The translations under genes were made by a program, and so were the position numbers. 64,000 nt of DNA, from positions 1 to 64,000 of the forward strand of contig SIBG01000006.1 of NCBI GenBank assembly GCA_009695305.1. The letters run 5' to 3'. The stretch is from Opitutus sp. (GTDB lineage Bacteria; Verrucomicrobiota; Verrucomicrobiia; Opitutales; Opitutaceae). The notes beneath the pieces were generated by a model. The model searched no databases and had not been told where the DNA came from. It was given only the letters and a program-made list of their open reading frames with translations. Shown here one piece after another: positions 1 through 9,126 of this stretch (position 1 is the stretch's first letter; every line of letters begins with the position of its first letter).

Positions 1-147
1 CTCGACAGCGCGTGCGGTGAACGGCCACGGAAAGCCGGATGCGGGAAAACCGCCTGTCCGGTTTGATGAGGGGCGGGGAGTTCCGCGGAGCACTGACAAC
101 TGCGGTCGGTTTAAGCTTCATGCGTGAACTCTCTGCCTACTCTACTC
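1..147 (+). mobile_element. 3' end of a group II intron (domain V hairpin about 32-64, domain VI about 65-145); rest of the intron lies outside the window
   Basis: AAGCCGGAT-GCGG-GAAAA-CCGC-CT-GTCCGGTTT matches domain V architecture: AGC triad, capped stem, 2-nt bulge (CT). Followed by GGCGGGGAGTTC...GAACTCTCTGCC long-stem pairing and a CTACTCTAC 3' end typical of domain VI. Confidence 0.7.
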
Positions 148-934
148 AATTTTTCTTGGGAGACCATGGCACGAAGGCACTCGTGGTCTGCTGGTAGCGG
201 CGGTAGGCGTCGCCGCGGCTGCGGAGGCTTTGTTCTTCAGTCATCGGTATCCCAGTTACGCGCAGCAGCAGATAAAGGATGCTTCCGGGGCCGACAATCG
301 CGAGCCAGCCCCAGGGCGAGGCGAGGGCGAAGACGAAATACGCGACCCAGATCAACCACTCGAAAAAATAATTGGGGTGTCGGCTGTAGCGCCACAGGCC
401 GGCGTCGCAGACGCGGCCGCGGCTGGCGGGGTCGCGTTTGAAAGCGGCGAGCTGCAAGTCGGCGAGCGCTTCGCCGCTGATCGCCACCAGCCAGAGCGCG
501 GCGCCGGCGATTTCAAGCGGGTGGAGGGCTGGGGCGGGGTTGACGCAGGCGAGCAGAAACGCGACGCCGAGCAACACGACGGAGGCGGCCTGCATTTGGA
601 AAAACCCGAACATCTTGGGGGCGAAATTCGCCGCCCAGTCTTTCCGGAGTTGCCCGTAGCGTCCGTCTTCGACCGGATGGTGGCCCATCACGCGGATGAA
701 GAGATGCGTGCCGAGCCGCGCGCTCCACACGATGGCGAGTGCGGCGATGAGCGCGCGCCGGATGGGCCAGCCGGGGCCGAGCAGGGCGTAGAAAGCCGCC
801 ATCGCGCCAAAGGCATACGACCACGCGATGTCCACGATGCCGTAGTTATTCATTCGCCGCGCGACCGCGTAGAGTGCCGCGAACGCGCTACACAGCGCAG
901 CGAGCGCGAGGACGACGAGCGCGAGGGCACTCAC
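146..934 (-). CDS. DUF1295 / steroid 5-alpha-reductase-like membrane protein
   Basis: Translation contains GLWRYSRHPNYFFEWLIWVAYFVFAL, typical of the family; GTG start at 934 overlaps the stop of the upstream gene. Confidence 0.85.
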   Translation of the reverse strand: MSALALVVLALAALCSAFAALYAVARRMNNYGIVDIAWSYAFGAMAAFYALLGPGWPIRRALIAALAIVWSARLGTHLFIRVMGHHPVEDGRYGQLRKDWAANFAPKMFGFFQMQAASVVLLGVAFLLACVNPAPALHPLEIAGAALWLVAISGEALADLQLAAFKRDPASRGRVCDAGLWRYSRHPNYFFEWLIWVAYFVFALASPWGWLAIVGPGSILYLLLRVTGIPMTEEQSLRSRGDAYRRYQQTTSAFVPWSPKKN

Positions 935-1539
935 GGGATGGGATGATCCGGCGACTTGGCGGCGGTGCGGGCCGCTGCCTCGGCCTTTACCCGCGCGATC
1001 TCGCGCAGGATGGGGCGGGCGATGTAGTAAACCGCCACGCCCCAAAACGGCACGAGGATGGCCCAGACAACGATGGCGTGAAACGCCGTGGCACCATAGT
1101 CGCGGGCGAATTGGAGTGGGTCGTCCAAGAGAAGGCGACGCATCACCTTCATCTCGAGCCGCGAGTGCGCGATGCCGAAGAGCTTTTCGCCCCACTTGAA
1201 GGAATAGTAGATGAACGGGATGTGGATCGGCGTGCAGGCGTAGTTTACGGCCTGAATGATCGGCTGGTTGAGCTTCATGAACACGCCGATGAGCAGGCAG
1301 ATGAGCGTGGTCGTGCCAAGGAGCGGAAACATCGCGATCGAGCTGCCGATCGCGATGGTGAGGGCGATTTTCTCCGGCGTGAGGCCCTGGGTGAGCTGCG
1401 CCACGATCGGATCGAGGAGGCGGCGCTGGAAGAAATTTCGCGGCGGCAGCGCGAGGGGCGCTACGACCGGGGCGGGACTGGAGTCGGGGTTTTCGGGCAC
1501 GAGGAGGGACTGGGCGGATGATCGCGGACGCTCATCCAA
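931..1539 (-). CDS. DUF2062 domain-containing protein
   Basis: IAIGSSIAMFPLLGTTTLICLLIGVFMKLNQPIIQ...; ORF in operon-like overlap with DUF1295. Confidence 0.75.
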   Translation of the reverse strand: MDERPRSSAQSLLVPENPDSSPAPVVAPLALPPRNFFQRRLLDPIVAQLTQGLTPEKIALTIAIGSSIAMFPLLGTTTLICLLIGVFMKLNQPIIQAVNYACTPIHIPFIYYSFKWGEKLFGIAHSRLEMKVMRRLLLDDPLQFARDYGATAFHAIVVWAILVPFWGVAVYYIARPILREIARVKAEAAARTAAKSPDHPIP

Positions 1540-1551
1540 CGCAGCGAGTCA

Positions 1552-1588
1552 GATGGATTGCGGCGTCGCTGCGCTCCTCGCAATGACA
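1552..1588. repeat. Partial copy of the dispersed palindromic repeat (GATGGATTGC..GTCGCTGCGCTCCTCGCAATGACA)
   Basis: Matches the inner segment of the repeats at 7706-7812 and 14639-14768. Confidence 0.6.
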
Positions 1589-1589
1589 A

Positions 1590-1997
1590 TCATGGACGGG
1601 GGAGCGAGAGCAGAATCACCGCCACGCCCAGCACGGCGAGTGCCGGCCCGAGCACGCCCGGAGCGTTGCGCCGGCGCGTGAGCAGGCCGGCGAGGTGGCC
1701 ATGGCGCGGCGTGCCAAACAGCTCGGCGAGACAGTAGGAGGCCATCGCGATGTTGCCGAGCAGCATGATCGCGACGAACCACGCGAGGCGGGCGAGCCAG
1801 GAGGTCTGTTGGTAGCACACCCAGACGAAGAAGGTGGTGAAGCCCCAGTAGGCGTCGAACATCGTCGCGATGAACCACGGATGGGCGAACACCTCGCGCG
1901 GCACCGCGAAGAGCGGGCATTGCAGGCTGGCCCAAGTCGTGACCCCGAGCATCGAGGCGAGGACGACGAGGAAGAAGGTGCGGAGGAAGAGGATCAT
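1590..1997 (-). CDS. DUF1475/DUF2834-like small membrane protein
   Basis: MILFLRTFFLVVLASMLGVTTWASLQCPLFAVP...; four hydrophobic segments; start placed at ATG 1997, downstream of an intergenic repeat. Confidence 0.65.
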   Translation of the reverse strand: MILFLRTFFLVVLASMLGVTTWASLQCPLFAVPREVFAHPWFIATMFDAYWGFTTFFVWVCYQQTSWLARLAWFVAIMLLGNIAMASYCLAELFGTPRHGHLAGLLTRRRNAPGVLGPALAVLGVAVILLSLPRP

Positions 1998-2001
1998 GGG
2001 A

Positions 2002-2100
2002 GAATCGTTCTCGTTCGTCGTTCTCGTAATCGTTCTCGATCTGGCCGCAGAGAAAACCAAGGCAGGAGAACGAGGAACGATAACGAAGAACGAGAACGAT
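2002..2100. repeat. Intergenic GAACGA/TCGTTC-rich inverted repeat
   Basis: Left arm GAATCGTTCTCGTTCGTCGTTCTCGTAATCGTTCTC and right arm GGAGAACGAGGAACGATAACGAAGAACGAGAACGAT are imperfect reverse complements. Confidence 0.7.
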
Positions 2101-2104
2101 GGGA

Positions 2105-3418
2105 TCAGAGACTGAGATTATTTGCGCGCGAGTGGACGGTGTGGACCACGGAGATGTTGCGCATCGCGAACGCCGCTTCGCAGTAGCCGAGGTAGTAGGT
2201 CCACTTGCGGATGAAGCGGTCGTCGAAGCCGAGGGCTCGCACTTGGTCGAGGCGCTGGCGGAAGTTGTCGTGCCAGAGGCGGAGGGTGCGGGCGTAGTCG
2301 TGGCCGAAATCCTCGGTGCTGTGGAGCACGAAGCCACCGGCGCGGGCGAGGAGATCGTTGACGCGGTTGAGCGAGAGGAGGAGCGAGCCGGGAAAGATGT
2401 GCTTCTGAATGAAATCCACTCCGCGGCGGAATTCGTTGTAGCGGGCGTCGGGGCAGGTGATGAACTGGAGCGCGAGGAGGCCGTCGCGTTGCAGCAGGCG
2501 GTCGAGCACGGCGCAGAATTCTGGGAGGTAATTATGGCCGAGGGCCTCCATCATTTCGATCGAGACGATTTTGTCGAACGACCCGCGGAGGTCGCGGTAG
2601 TCGCAGAGCTGGACCTCGACGCGATCCGCGAGGCCGGCGGCGGCGATGCGCTGGCGCGCGAGGTCAAACTGCTGCTGCGAGATGGTGACGGTCGTCACGC
2701 GGCAGCCGTAGGTGCGCGCGGCGTGGAGCGACCAGCCACCCCAGCCGGTGCCGATTTCCAGGACGTGGTCGGTGGGAGCGAGGCGGAGTTTGCGGCAGAG
2801 GGCATCGTTTTTTTCGCGCTGGGCCGCTTCGAGCGGGAGGTCGGGAGCGCCGGCGGGCCAGCGCGCGGCAGAATACATCATCGAAGGATCGAGGAAGAGC
2901 GCGAAAAAATCGTTGGAGAGGTCGTAGTGCTCGCGGATGTTGCGGCGGGCGGTGGCGCGGGTGTTGGGGCGGAGGACGTGGCCCACGCGGTTGGCGACGC
3001 GAAGGAGATTGAGCGCCCAGGATTGCGCACTGGCTTTCACGGAGCCGGAGAGCGTGGGGGCGGCGTCGACGTTCAGGATGAACCAGGCGATGACGGCGGT
3101 GAGGTTGGGCGTCTCCCAGTCGCCGTCGATGAACGACTCGGCAAACCCGATGTCGCCGGCGAGGACGCATTTTCGAAAGAAAATTTCACGCCGCACGCGG
3201 ATATGAGCGGCGGCGGGCAGGCCGAGAGGGAGCGAGTGCGCGAGCGCGCCGGCGTGCGTGCCGATTTCGTGGACGCTGCCGTCGGGGAGTTCCAGGCGGA
3301 GATGTCCGCGGGTCATGCCGGCGAAGGAGCGCAGGACGGCGCCGCGACAGAACGATGGACTGGCGCTTGTGGGAAAATCGGCGGAGGCGGTCGAAGTGGC
3401 GGCGGGTTCGGAACTCAT
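2105..3418 (-). CDS. Cyclopropane-fatty-acyl-phospholipid synthase family SAM methyltransferase
   Basis: VLEIGTGWGGWSLHAARTYGCRVTTVTISQQQFDLA...; EHYDLSNDFFALFLDPSMMYSAA; full-length CFA-synthase-like. Confidence 0.92.
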   Translation of the reverse strand: MSSEPAATSTASADFPTSASPSFCRGAVLRSFAGMTRGHLRLELPDGSVHEIGTHAGALAHSLPLGLPAAAHIRVRREIFFRKCVLAGDIGFAESFIDGDWETPNLTAVIAWFILNVDAAPTLSGSVKASAQSWALNLLRVANRVGHVLRPNTRATARRNIREHYDLSNDFFALFLDPSMMYSAARWPAGAPDLPLEAAQREKNDALCRKLRLAPTDHVLEIGTGWGGWSLHAARTYGCRVTTVTISQQQFDLARQRIAAAGLADRVEVQLCDYRDLRGSFDKIVSIEMMEALGHNYLPEFCAVLDRLLQRDGLLALQFITCPDARYNEFRRGVDFIQKHIFPGSLLLSLNRVNDLLARAGGFVLHSTEDFGHDYARTLRLWHDNFRQRLDQVRALGFDDRFIRKWTYYLGYCEAAFAMRNISVVHTVHSRANNLSL

Positions 3419-4278
3419 GTGGCGTCGGTCGGCTGAGGCTGGATGATCGAAGAGTGAGGGCGATAGAGGGCGCGCTGGTCGGCGGGGCGGGCGGCTTTGG
3501 CAAACCAAGGGACACGTTTCAGCCAGAGAAGAACGGCGTGCCAATGGATCAGCGAGATGACGCGAAGGGTGATGAGCGGGTATTTCAGCGTAAACCACGC
3601 TAAGCGCGCGCCGGTCAGCTCGCGGCGGTGGCCAGTGAGGGAGGTCGTGAGCGTGCGCTCGGGACCGATGTAGTCGTCGATCTGGACTGAAAGGCGGTCG
3701 CCGAGCGGTCGCAGAGTGAAGTCGAAGGCGACGTCGACATCGGAGTAGGGCGAGACGTAGAAATGTTTTGGGGTGCGGAGTTGAAACTCGCCGCGATCTG
3801 CGGCCGGGGAATTCGGGCCCAGAAAGTATGGTTTCATTTCCTTGAACGTGTTGGTCACCTCCGTGAGCGCGGCCACAGGTGCGCCGGAGCGGTCGTAACA
3901 GAAATAAAACGAAACCGGATTGAAGAGGTAGCCGAAGACGCGCGGCAGCGCGACCAGCACGACGCGACCACCGGTGAGGTCGACGTCGCGGCTGGCGAGG
4001 TAGGTGAGGACGCGTTGCTTGAGCGCAACCGAAGGGTCACGGATTACGTGACATTTTTCAGGCGGGCTGTGGTGGAGCGGTTCGCCGGTGGGGAGAAAAT
4101 CGCGATCGTGGAAGCTGTAGACGTTGGGGCGGTTGACGGAGAAAAAGGGCAGGCGGCGGTGGAGGGCGTCGAGTTCGTCGAGATCGATCGCGAAAAGGAA
4201 AATCCGGTAGAGAAATCGGTGGGGCCGCGGCGAAAAGCGCGCGTGCAAGATGTCACACTCGTAGAGGCAGGAGTTCAT
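3415..4278 (-). CDS. DUF1365 domain-containing protein
   Basis: MNSCLYECDILHARFSPRPHRFLYRIFLFAIDLDEL...; 4-bp ATGA overlap with the CFA gene. Confidence 0.9.
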   Translation of the reverse strand: MNSCLYECDILHARFSPRPHRFLYRIFLFAIDLDELDALHRRLPFFSVNRPNVYSFHDRDFLPTGEPLHHSPPEKCHVIRDPSVALKQRVLTYLASRDVDLTGGRVVLVALPRVFGYLFNPVSFYFCYDRSGAPVAALTEVTNTFKEMKPYFLGPNSPAADRGEFQLRTPKHFYVSPYSDVDVAFDFTLRPLGDRLSVQIDDYIGPERTLTTSLTGHRRELTGARLAWFTLKYPLITLRVISLIHWHAVLLWLKRVPWFAKAARPADQRALYRPHSSIIQPQPTDAT

Positions 4279-4386
4279 GCGGCGGCGCAGGGCGGGTGGA
4301 GAGTGGACACGACCATGCTACGGGCCGAGCGGTGGTTTGGACGCGAAAAACCGGGCGGAAGAAGCGGAGGCAACTGGCCTTCGCCG

Positions 4387-5673
4387 TTACGCGACCCAAG
4401 GATCGCGGCCGAGGAGTTGTTCGCTGAGGAGGACGGCGCTGAGGAGGCCGTCTTCGTGGAAGCCGAAACGCTGCCAGGCACCGGCGAAATAGGTCTCGGT
4501 CGTGCCGCGGGCGGTGGCGTTGAGGGCGGGGATTTCGGCCTGGGCGCGGACGGCACCGAGACTGAAGAGCGGGTGCTCATAGTTGATGCGGCGGAGGACT
4601 TGGTCCGGCGCGATGGACTCGGGACGGTTGATCGTGACGAAATAGTTTTCGCGATCGGAGACGCCTTGCAGCGAATTCATCCAGTAGTGCGTGGCAGTGG
4701 AAATGCCGCCGGCGGGGTCGCGGTTGATTTCGTAGTTCCAGCTCGACCAGGCGAGGCGGGTGCGGGGCATCACGGAGGCGTCGGTGTGCAGCGTGGCGAC
4801 GTTCGGCTGATAGTGAAATTCGCGGAGGAGCCGCGTCTCGGCGGGCGTGGCGTTGACGAGGAGCCGGAGCGACTGGTCGCCGTGGCAGGCGAGGATGACG
4901 TGATCGAATTTCTGCGCGATGCCGGTCGAGGTCATCACGGTCACGCCGTGCGGGGTGCGGATGACGCGCGTGGCGGCGTGGCCGAGCCGGAGGCGGTCCC
5001 GGAAGGGTGCGGTGATTTTTTCGACGTAGGATTTCGCGCCGCCGTCGACGGTCCACCACGGGTGCTGCGTGCTGAGGCCGAGAAAGCCGTGGTTGTGGAA
5101 AAAGCGGAGCAGCGTGGTCGCGGGAAATGCCAGCATCTGCTCGGGCGGCGTGCTCCACACGGCGGAGCTCATGGGCACGAGGTAGAGGTTGAAGAAGTCG
5201 GCGCCGTAGCCGCGGCGGGTCACGTAGTCGCCGAGTGTTTCGGTCTGGGTGGCGGGATCCGCCAGGGCGCCGACGGCTTCGGCATTGAAGCGGTTGATCG
5301 CCGCGAGCATCCGGTAGAACCGAGGACGGAAAAGATTTCGGCGCTGCGCGAAGAGGTGGTTGAGCGAGGAACCGCCGAACTCGAGGCCAGTGTCGGCGTG
5401 GCGCACACTGAACGACATCGCGGTGGGCTTGATGGGCACGCGGAGCTGCGCGAAGAGCCGCGTGAGATGCGGGTAGGTGATCTGGTTGAACACCATGAAC
5501 CCGGTGTCGATGGGAACCGGCCGGCCGGTGAAGGGTTCCGGGGTGGTGACGGTGTTGGTGTGGCCACCGGCGTAATCGTTCGCCTCGAACAGGGTGAGAG
5601 CGAAGTGCCGGTGGAGAAAATGAGCGCAGCCGAGGCCGGCGATGCCGGTGCCGATGATCGCGAGCGAAGCCAT
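4387..5673 (-). CDS. NAD(P)-binding FAD-dependent amine-oxidase-like oxidoreductase
   Basis: N-terminal Rossmann MASLAIIGTGIAGLGCAHFL, followed by EANDYAGGHTNTV. Confidence 0.9.
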   Translation of the reverse strand: MASLAIIGTGIAGLGCAHFLHRHFALTLFEANDYAGGHTNTVTTPEPFTGRPVPIDTGFMVFNQITYPHLTRLFAQLRVPIKPTAMSFSVRHADTGLEFGGSSLNHLFAQRRNLFRPRFYRMLAAINRFNAEAVGALADPATQTETLGDYVTRRGYGADFFNLYLVPMSSAVWSTPPEQMLAFPATTLLRFFHNHGFLGLSTQHPWWTVDGGAKSYVEKITAPFRDRLRLGHAATRVIRTPHGVTVMTSTGIAQKFDHVILACHGDQSLRLLVNATPAETRLLREFHYQPNVATLHTDASVMPRTRLAWSSWNYEINRDPAGGISTATHYWMNSLQGVSDRENYFVTINRPESIAPDQVLRRINYEHPLFSLGAVRAQAEIPALNATARGTTETYFAGAWQRFGFHEDGLLSAVLLSEQLLGRDPWVA

Positions 5674-5721
5674 GGGAGATTGTCGTCCCGTGACTACGGG
5701 TGAACCGCGGGGGCGGACGCG

Positions 5722-6924
5722 TCAGCTTTGCGCCGCGGGTGGCGGAGGTTCCTGGCGCGCCAGCGGGTGCGTTTCTTCGGTGACGTCGCGATGGACGGCG
5801 GGGTGCTCAGTTTTCTTCGGCAGGACGGACTGCGAGGCGGTGGCGGTGGCGACCGCGATGGCGGCGGCCGCGGGGACCACTTTTTTCAGCGTGCCGAAGG
5901 AGAAATCCGGGTGGGACTGCGAGGCGAGCCGGGCGGCGGCGATGGTGGCGGCGTGGTCGAGGCTGGCGGCTTCGTCGAGGACCGATTGAGGGACCGGTTT
6001 CAGATTCCAAATGAGGCCCGTGTAGGAGAGGGCCTTGAGGCCGTAGTAAGTGAGGTCGATTTCCCACCAGTAAAAACCCTGGCGCGTGCAGCTCATGTAG
6101 CGGTGGTGGTTGTTGTGCCAGCCTTCACCGAGGGTGACGAAGGCGAGGATGAGGCTGTTGCGCGAATCGTCCGCGGTTGGAAAACGGCGCCGGCCCATGA
6201 GGTGGGCGAGGGAGTTGATGCAGTTGGTCCCGTGAAAGAGGAACGTGGTGCTGATGAAGAAGCCCCACACGAGGAGCTGGGCACCGGTGACGCCGAGGTG
6301 CGGGGCGTAGGCAGCGAGCAGCGCGCCGGTGCCCCACATGGCGGTGGCGAAAAGCAGCGGCACGATGAGGTCGAAGCGATTCAACCAGACGAGCTCCGGG
6401 TATCTCGCGAGGTCCTTGATCTTGGAGTAGTCGGTGGGAAAATTGCGCCGGCTCGTGATCCAGCCGATGTGCGACCACCAGAAACCGTGGACGTGCGGCG
6501 AGTGGGCATCCTCGGGGTCGTCGCTGTGCAGGTGGTGGTGGCGGTGATGGTAGGCCCACCACAGCGAGCCGCGTTGGGTGGCGGTGGCGGCGAACAGCGC
6601 GAGGAGAAACTGGCCGAAACGGGAAGTGCTGTAGGTCTTGTGGGAAAAATAACGGTGATGGATGCCGGTCACCGCAAACATCCGGATGAAATAAAACGCC
6701 ACGGCCGTCCAGACGGCGAACGGGCTCCAGCCGACCCAGATCACGGCCAGGCAGCCGAGATGAAGCACGATGAACGGCATGACCCGAACCAGATCAACCC
6801 GGTTGGGCTCGGCGCGCACCTTGTCCGCGCCCTCCGGGCAATAGTCGGAGTCGATCCATTGGACCAACGCGGTGGCGAGGCGGCGGAAAAGGGAGTGAGG
6901 GTGAGGCGGAACGGCGGCGGACAT
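5722..6924 (-). CDS. Acyl-CoA / fatty acid desaturase (delta-9 type)
   Basis: Histidine boxes HHRYFSHKTY, HHRHHHLHSDDPEDAHSPHVHGFWWSH and EGWHNNHHRY. Confidence 0.92.
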   Translation of the reverse strand: MSAAVPPHPHSLFRRLATALVQWIDSDYCPEGADKVRAEPNRVDLVRVMPFIVLHLGCLAVIWVGWSPFAVWTAVAFYFIRMFAVTGIHHRYFSHKTYSTSRFGQFLLALFAATATQRGSLWWAYHHRHHHLHSDDPEDAHSPHVHGFWWSHIGWITSRRNFPTDYSKIKDLARYPELVWLNRFDLIVPLLFATAMWGTGALLAAYAPHLGVTGAQLLVWGFFISTTFLFHGTNCINSLAHLMGRRRFPTADDSRNSLILAFVTLGEGWHNNHHRYMSCTRQGFYWWEIDLTYYGLKALSYTGLIWNLKPVPQSVLDEAASLDHAATIAAARLASQSHPDFSFGTLKKVVPAAAAIAVATATASQSVLPKKTEHPAVHRDVTEETHPLARQEPPPPAAQS

Positions 6925-7250
6925 GAGTGGCAAAAGAGGGCGGAGGGAAGAGGATCGTGGTGCCGCCGGCAAGCAAGGTTTCAGGAAATATTCACCCAAT
7001 AACGCGGCGTGGTGGGCAATGAGGTTACGGGTAGGTGACGCCACGGGATGCAACGTGACCGCGCGGCGGTGTTCCGGTCGCGACATCGGTCGTGCTGCCA
7101 GTCAAGATCGTTGAAGACGCGCTGGCGGGCACCCGCTACGCCGGCAAATAAGTCAAAATAAGAAAACCACCAGCGGCGTCCTCGTTCGCGGGGGCGCCCT
7201 GCTTCTTTTGGGACGGGACGCAGCGGGCGACCAGGCGGCGGATGAGATCC

Positions 7251-7319
7251 GAGGTAGCGCGAGGCCTCGCCCGCGTTCCGTGACGTCGCCGGACGCGGGC
7301 TGAAGCCTCGCGCTACCTC
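7251..7319. repeat. Long inverted repeat GAGGTAGCGCGAGGCCTCGCCCGCGT ... ACGCGGGCTGAAGCCTCGCGCTACCTC
   Basis: About 26-nt near-perfect arms separated by about 16 nt, intergenic. Confidence 0.75.
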
Positions 7320-7705
7320 CAGGCGATTTCCTCAACCCGCGGCGCGAGACTCATGGGCAATCCGTCCGTCAGCGATCCCCGCCTCCGGGCGTGGAGGGTT
7401 CGGTCGCCACGAGGGCGGTTATGAGGAGGAGGACGATGACGGCTGGCAGCATGGCTTGGTGTGGTGAATCGCGTCCGGTGTAGTGGTCGGCGCGGAAACT
7501 GGGAAACGCTCTATCATGGATTGTTTCCGTCAAATGGTAATACGCCGATCGATGTATTAAAGTTGCAGAATTGTGCGCCACGGTGGCGCTTATAGGTGAA
7601 AGGGCGCGAGCCGGCGGGGGCCCCAAACGAAAGTGCGGCAGGGCGTCAGGCGATCGATGGTTTGACTGTAGGAGGGGCTTTTACCGCCGGCTGTTGTGTA
7701 TTAGA

Positions 7706-7812
7706 CCATTGTCATCGCGAGGTGCGCGAAGCGCGCCGTGGCGATCCAGCTGGATGGCTTCGTCGCTTCGCTCCTCGCCATGACAGTCCAAATATGAACA
7801 GACGTTGGTATT
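7706..7812. repeat. Dispersed palindromic repeat, copy 2
   Basis: TGTCATCGCGAGGTGCGCGAAGCGCGCCGTGGCGATCCAGCTGGATGG...CTCCTCGCCATGACAGTC...ACGTTGGTAT, closely similar to the 14639-14768 copy. Confidence 0.8.
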
Positions 7813-7944
7813 AATGCCGCGAGGCCCGCGGGATCGACGGTTATTCGAGGCGTAAAGCCGCTCCGACAGTTTTCAAACCAAGCAACCAACCATGCCCGCC
7901 GGCCCCGCGCGGGTCGGCGCGAGGCAGGTCGGCGTCGGGCGAAA

Positions 7945-9051
7945 TTATTTCTTCGCTTCGAGGTGCCGGAGCGTCACGTCGCCGTTCATCGTGGTGACGC
8001 TGATCTCGGGGCCGCCGCCGTTGAGCGTGCCGGAGACGAGTTTGCCGCCGGTCATCGGGGGCAGTGGGGGAATGGGGGGGAAGTGTCCGATTCCGGCGTC
8101 GACCATGCCCTCGTGGGCGGCATGAATGGCCTCGCGGGCGGCGGCCAGTCCTTCGCGCGTGGCTTCGGCGCCGATGCGAATGGCTTCCCGCACAGTCTCG
8201 CGGATCTCGATTCGCGTGTCGGGGTCGAGGACGTTTCTGGACACGCGGCGGGCCTCAGCCCCGGCGTCTGGCGCGGGCGCGGCCGGTGTCGCGGGTGTGG
8301 CCGGCGTAGCGGGAGTCGTGGGGGTCTTCGGCGCGCGCGGGCTGCGGCGGGAGGAGCGCGCGAGAGTCTCGGTCTTGGTTACGAGGGCCTTTTCGTCGAA
8401 GTCGGTGAGGATCGAGCCGTTCTGGGTGCGGAGCCGGATGTTGGCCTTCGCGTCGCCGGGGACCCGGAGCACGACTTCGCCGTTCATCGAGGTGAACGAA
8501 AGCGGCTTGCCGTCGTGCAGCTCGCGGATGTTCGCGTGAATCTCGCCGTTCATCGTCTCGATGAGGGCGCCGCCGGCGATGCCATCCAGTTTGATTTCGC
8601 CGTTCAGGCTCTTGATTTCCAGATCGCCGACGATGCCATCGCAAATGATGTCACCGCCGAGGGAGTTGGAGATCACGATGGTCGTGCCGCGTGGCGCGGT
8701 GACGCGGAAATCGGAGGGGGCGCTGGCCCAGCTTCCGGCCATGGCGTCAAGGGTGACGACGTTGCCCTTCTCGGTCAGGCCAAAGCTCGACGACGAGGAG
8801 GTGACGACGCGAAGGCCGTCCTTGCGCGGCGCGCGGGTCACGGCTTTGGCCTCGGACTGAACCGTGATTTCAGCGGAGTCGTCGCCGCGGAGGCGGAGAT
8901 CGCCGCGGGCGAGAACGATCTTGAGCGTGCCGGTCTTGGTGGGGTCTGAGAACTTGATGGTGCTGACACTTTCCTCGGCGCGGGCGGCGACGAGGAGGAC
9001 CAGCGCAAGGGCGGTGGCGATGAGGAAGGAGGGATAGAGACGGGTCTTCAT
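7945..9051 (-). CDS. DUF4097-like beta-strand repeat protein (secreted or membrane-associated)
   Basis: Signal peptide; repeated MNGEI/MNGEV/MNGDV strands; TPATPATPATPAAPAP linker. Confidence 0.7.
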   Translation of the reverse strand: MKTRLYPSFLIATALALVLLVAARAEESVSTIKFSDPTKTGTLKIVLARGDLRLRGDDSAEITVQSEAKAVTRAPRKDGLRVVTSSSSSFGLTEKGNVVTLDAMAGSWASAPSDFRVTAPRGTTIVISNSLGGDIICDGIVGDLEIKSLNGEIKLDGIAGGALIETMNGEIHANIRELHDGKPLSFTSMNGEVVLRVPGDAKANIRLRTQNGSILTDFDEKALVTKTETLARSSRRSPRAPKTPTTPATPATPATPAAPAPDAGAEARRVSRNVLDPDTRIEIRETVREAIRIGAEATREGLAAAREAIHAAHEGMVDAGIGHFPPIPPLPPMTGGKLVSGTLNGGGPEISVTTMNGDVTLRHLEAKK

Positions 9052-9126
9052 GAGGATAAGGGTTGAGGGCGGAGGGACGGGTGGATTCTCGGGCGCGGCG
9101 ATCAGTGGTGTGGTTGTGGAAAATCT

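Noticed and set aside
3763-5703. 646-aa + strand ORF
   Set aside because: Antisense shadow of the DUF1365 and FAD-oxidoreductase genes; Glu/Val/Gly-rich low-complexity translation, no family signature. Typical high-GC artefact.
7369-7451. Possible 27-aa hydrophobic peptide MLPAVIVLLLITALVATEPSTPGGGDR on the minus strand
   Set aside because: Plausible small membrane peptide, but no neighbouring or conservation evidence available here.
8260-8330. Tandem GGTGTCGCGGGTGTGGCCGGCG repeat inside the DUF4097 gene
   Set aside because: Explained by an Ala/Pro/Thr linker (TPATPATPAAPAP); coding low complexity rather than a separate element.
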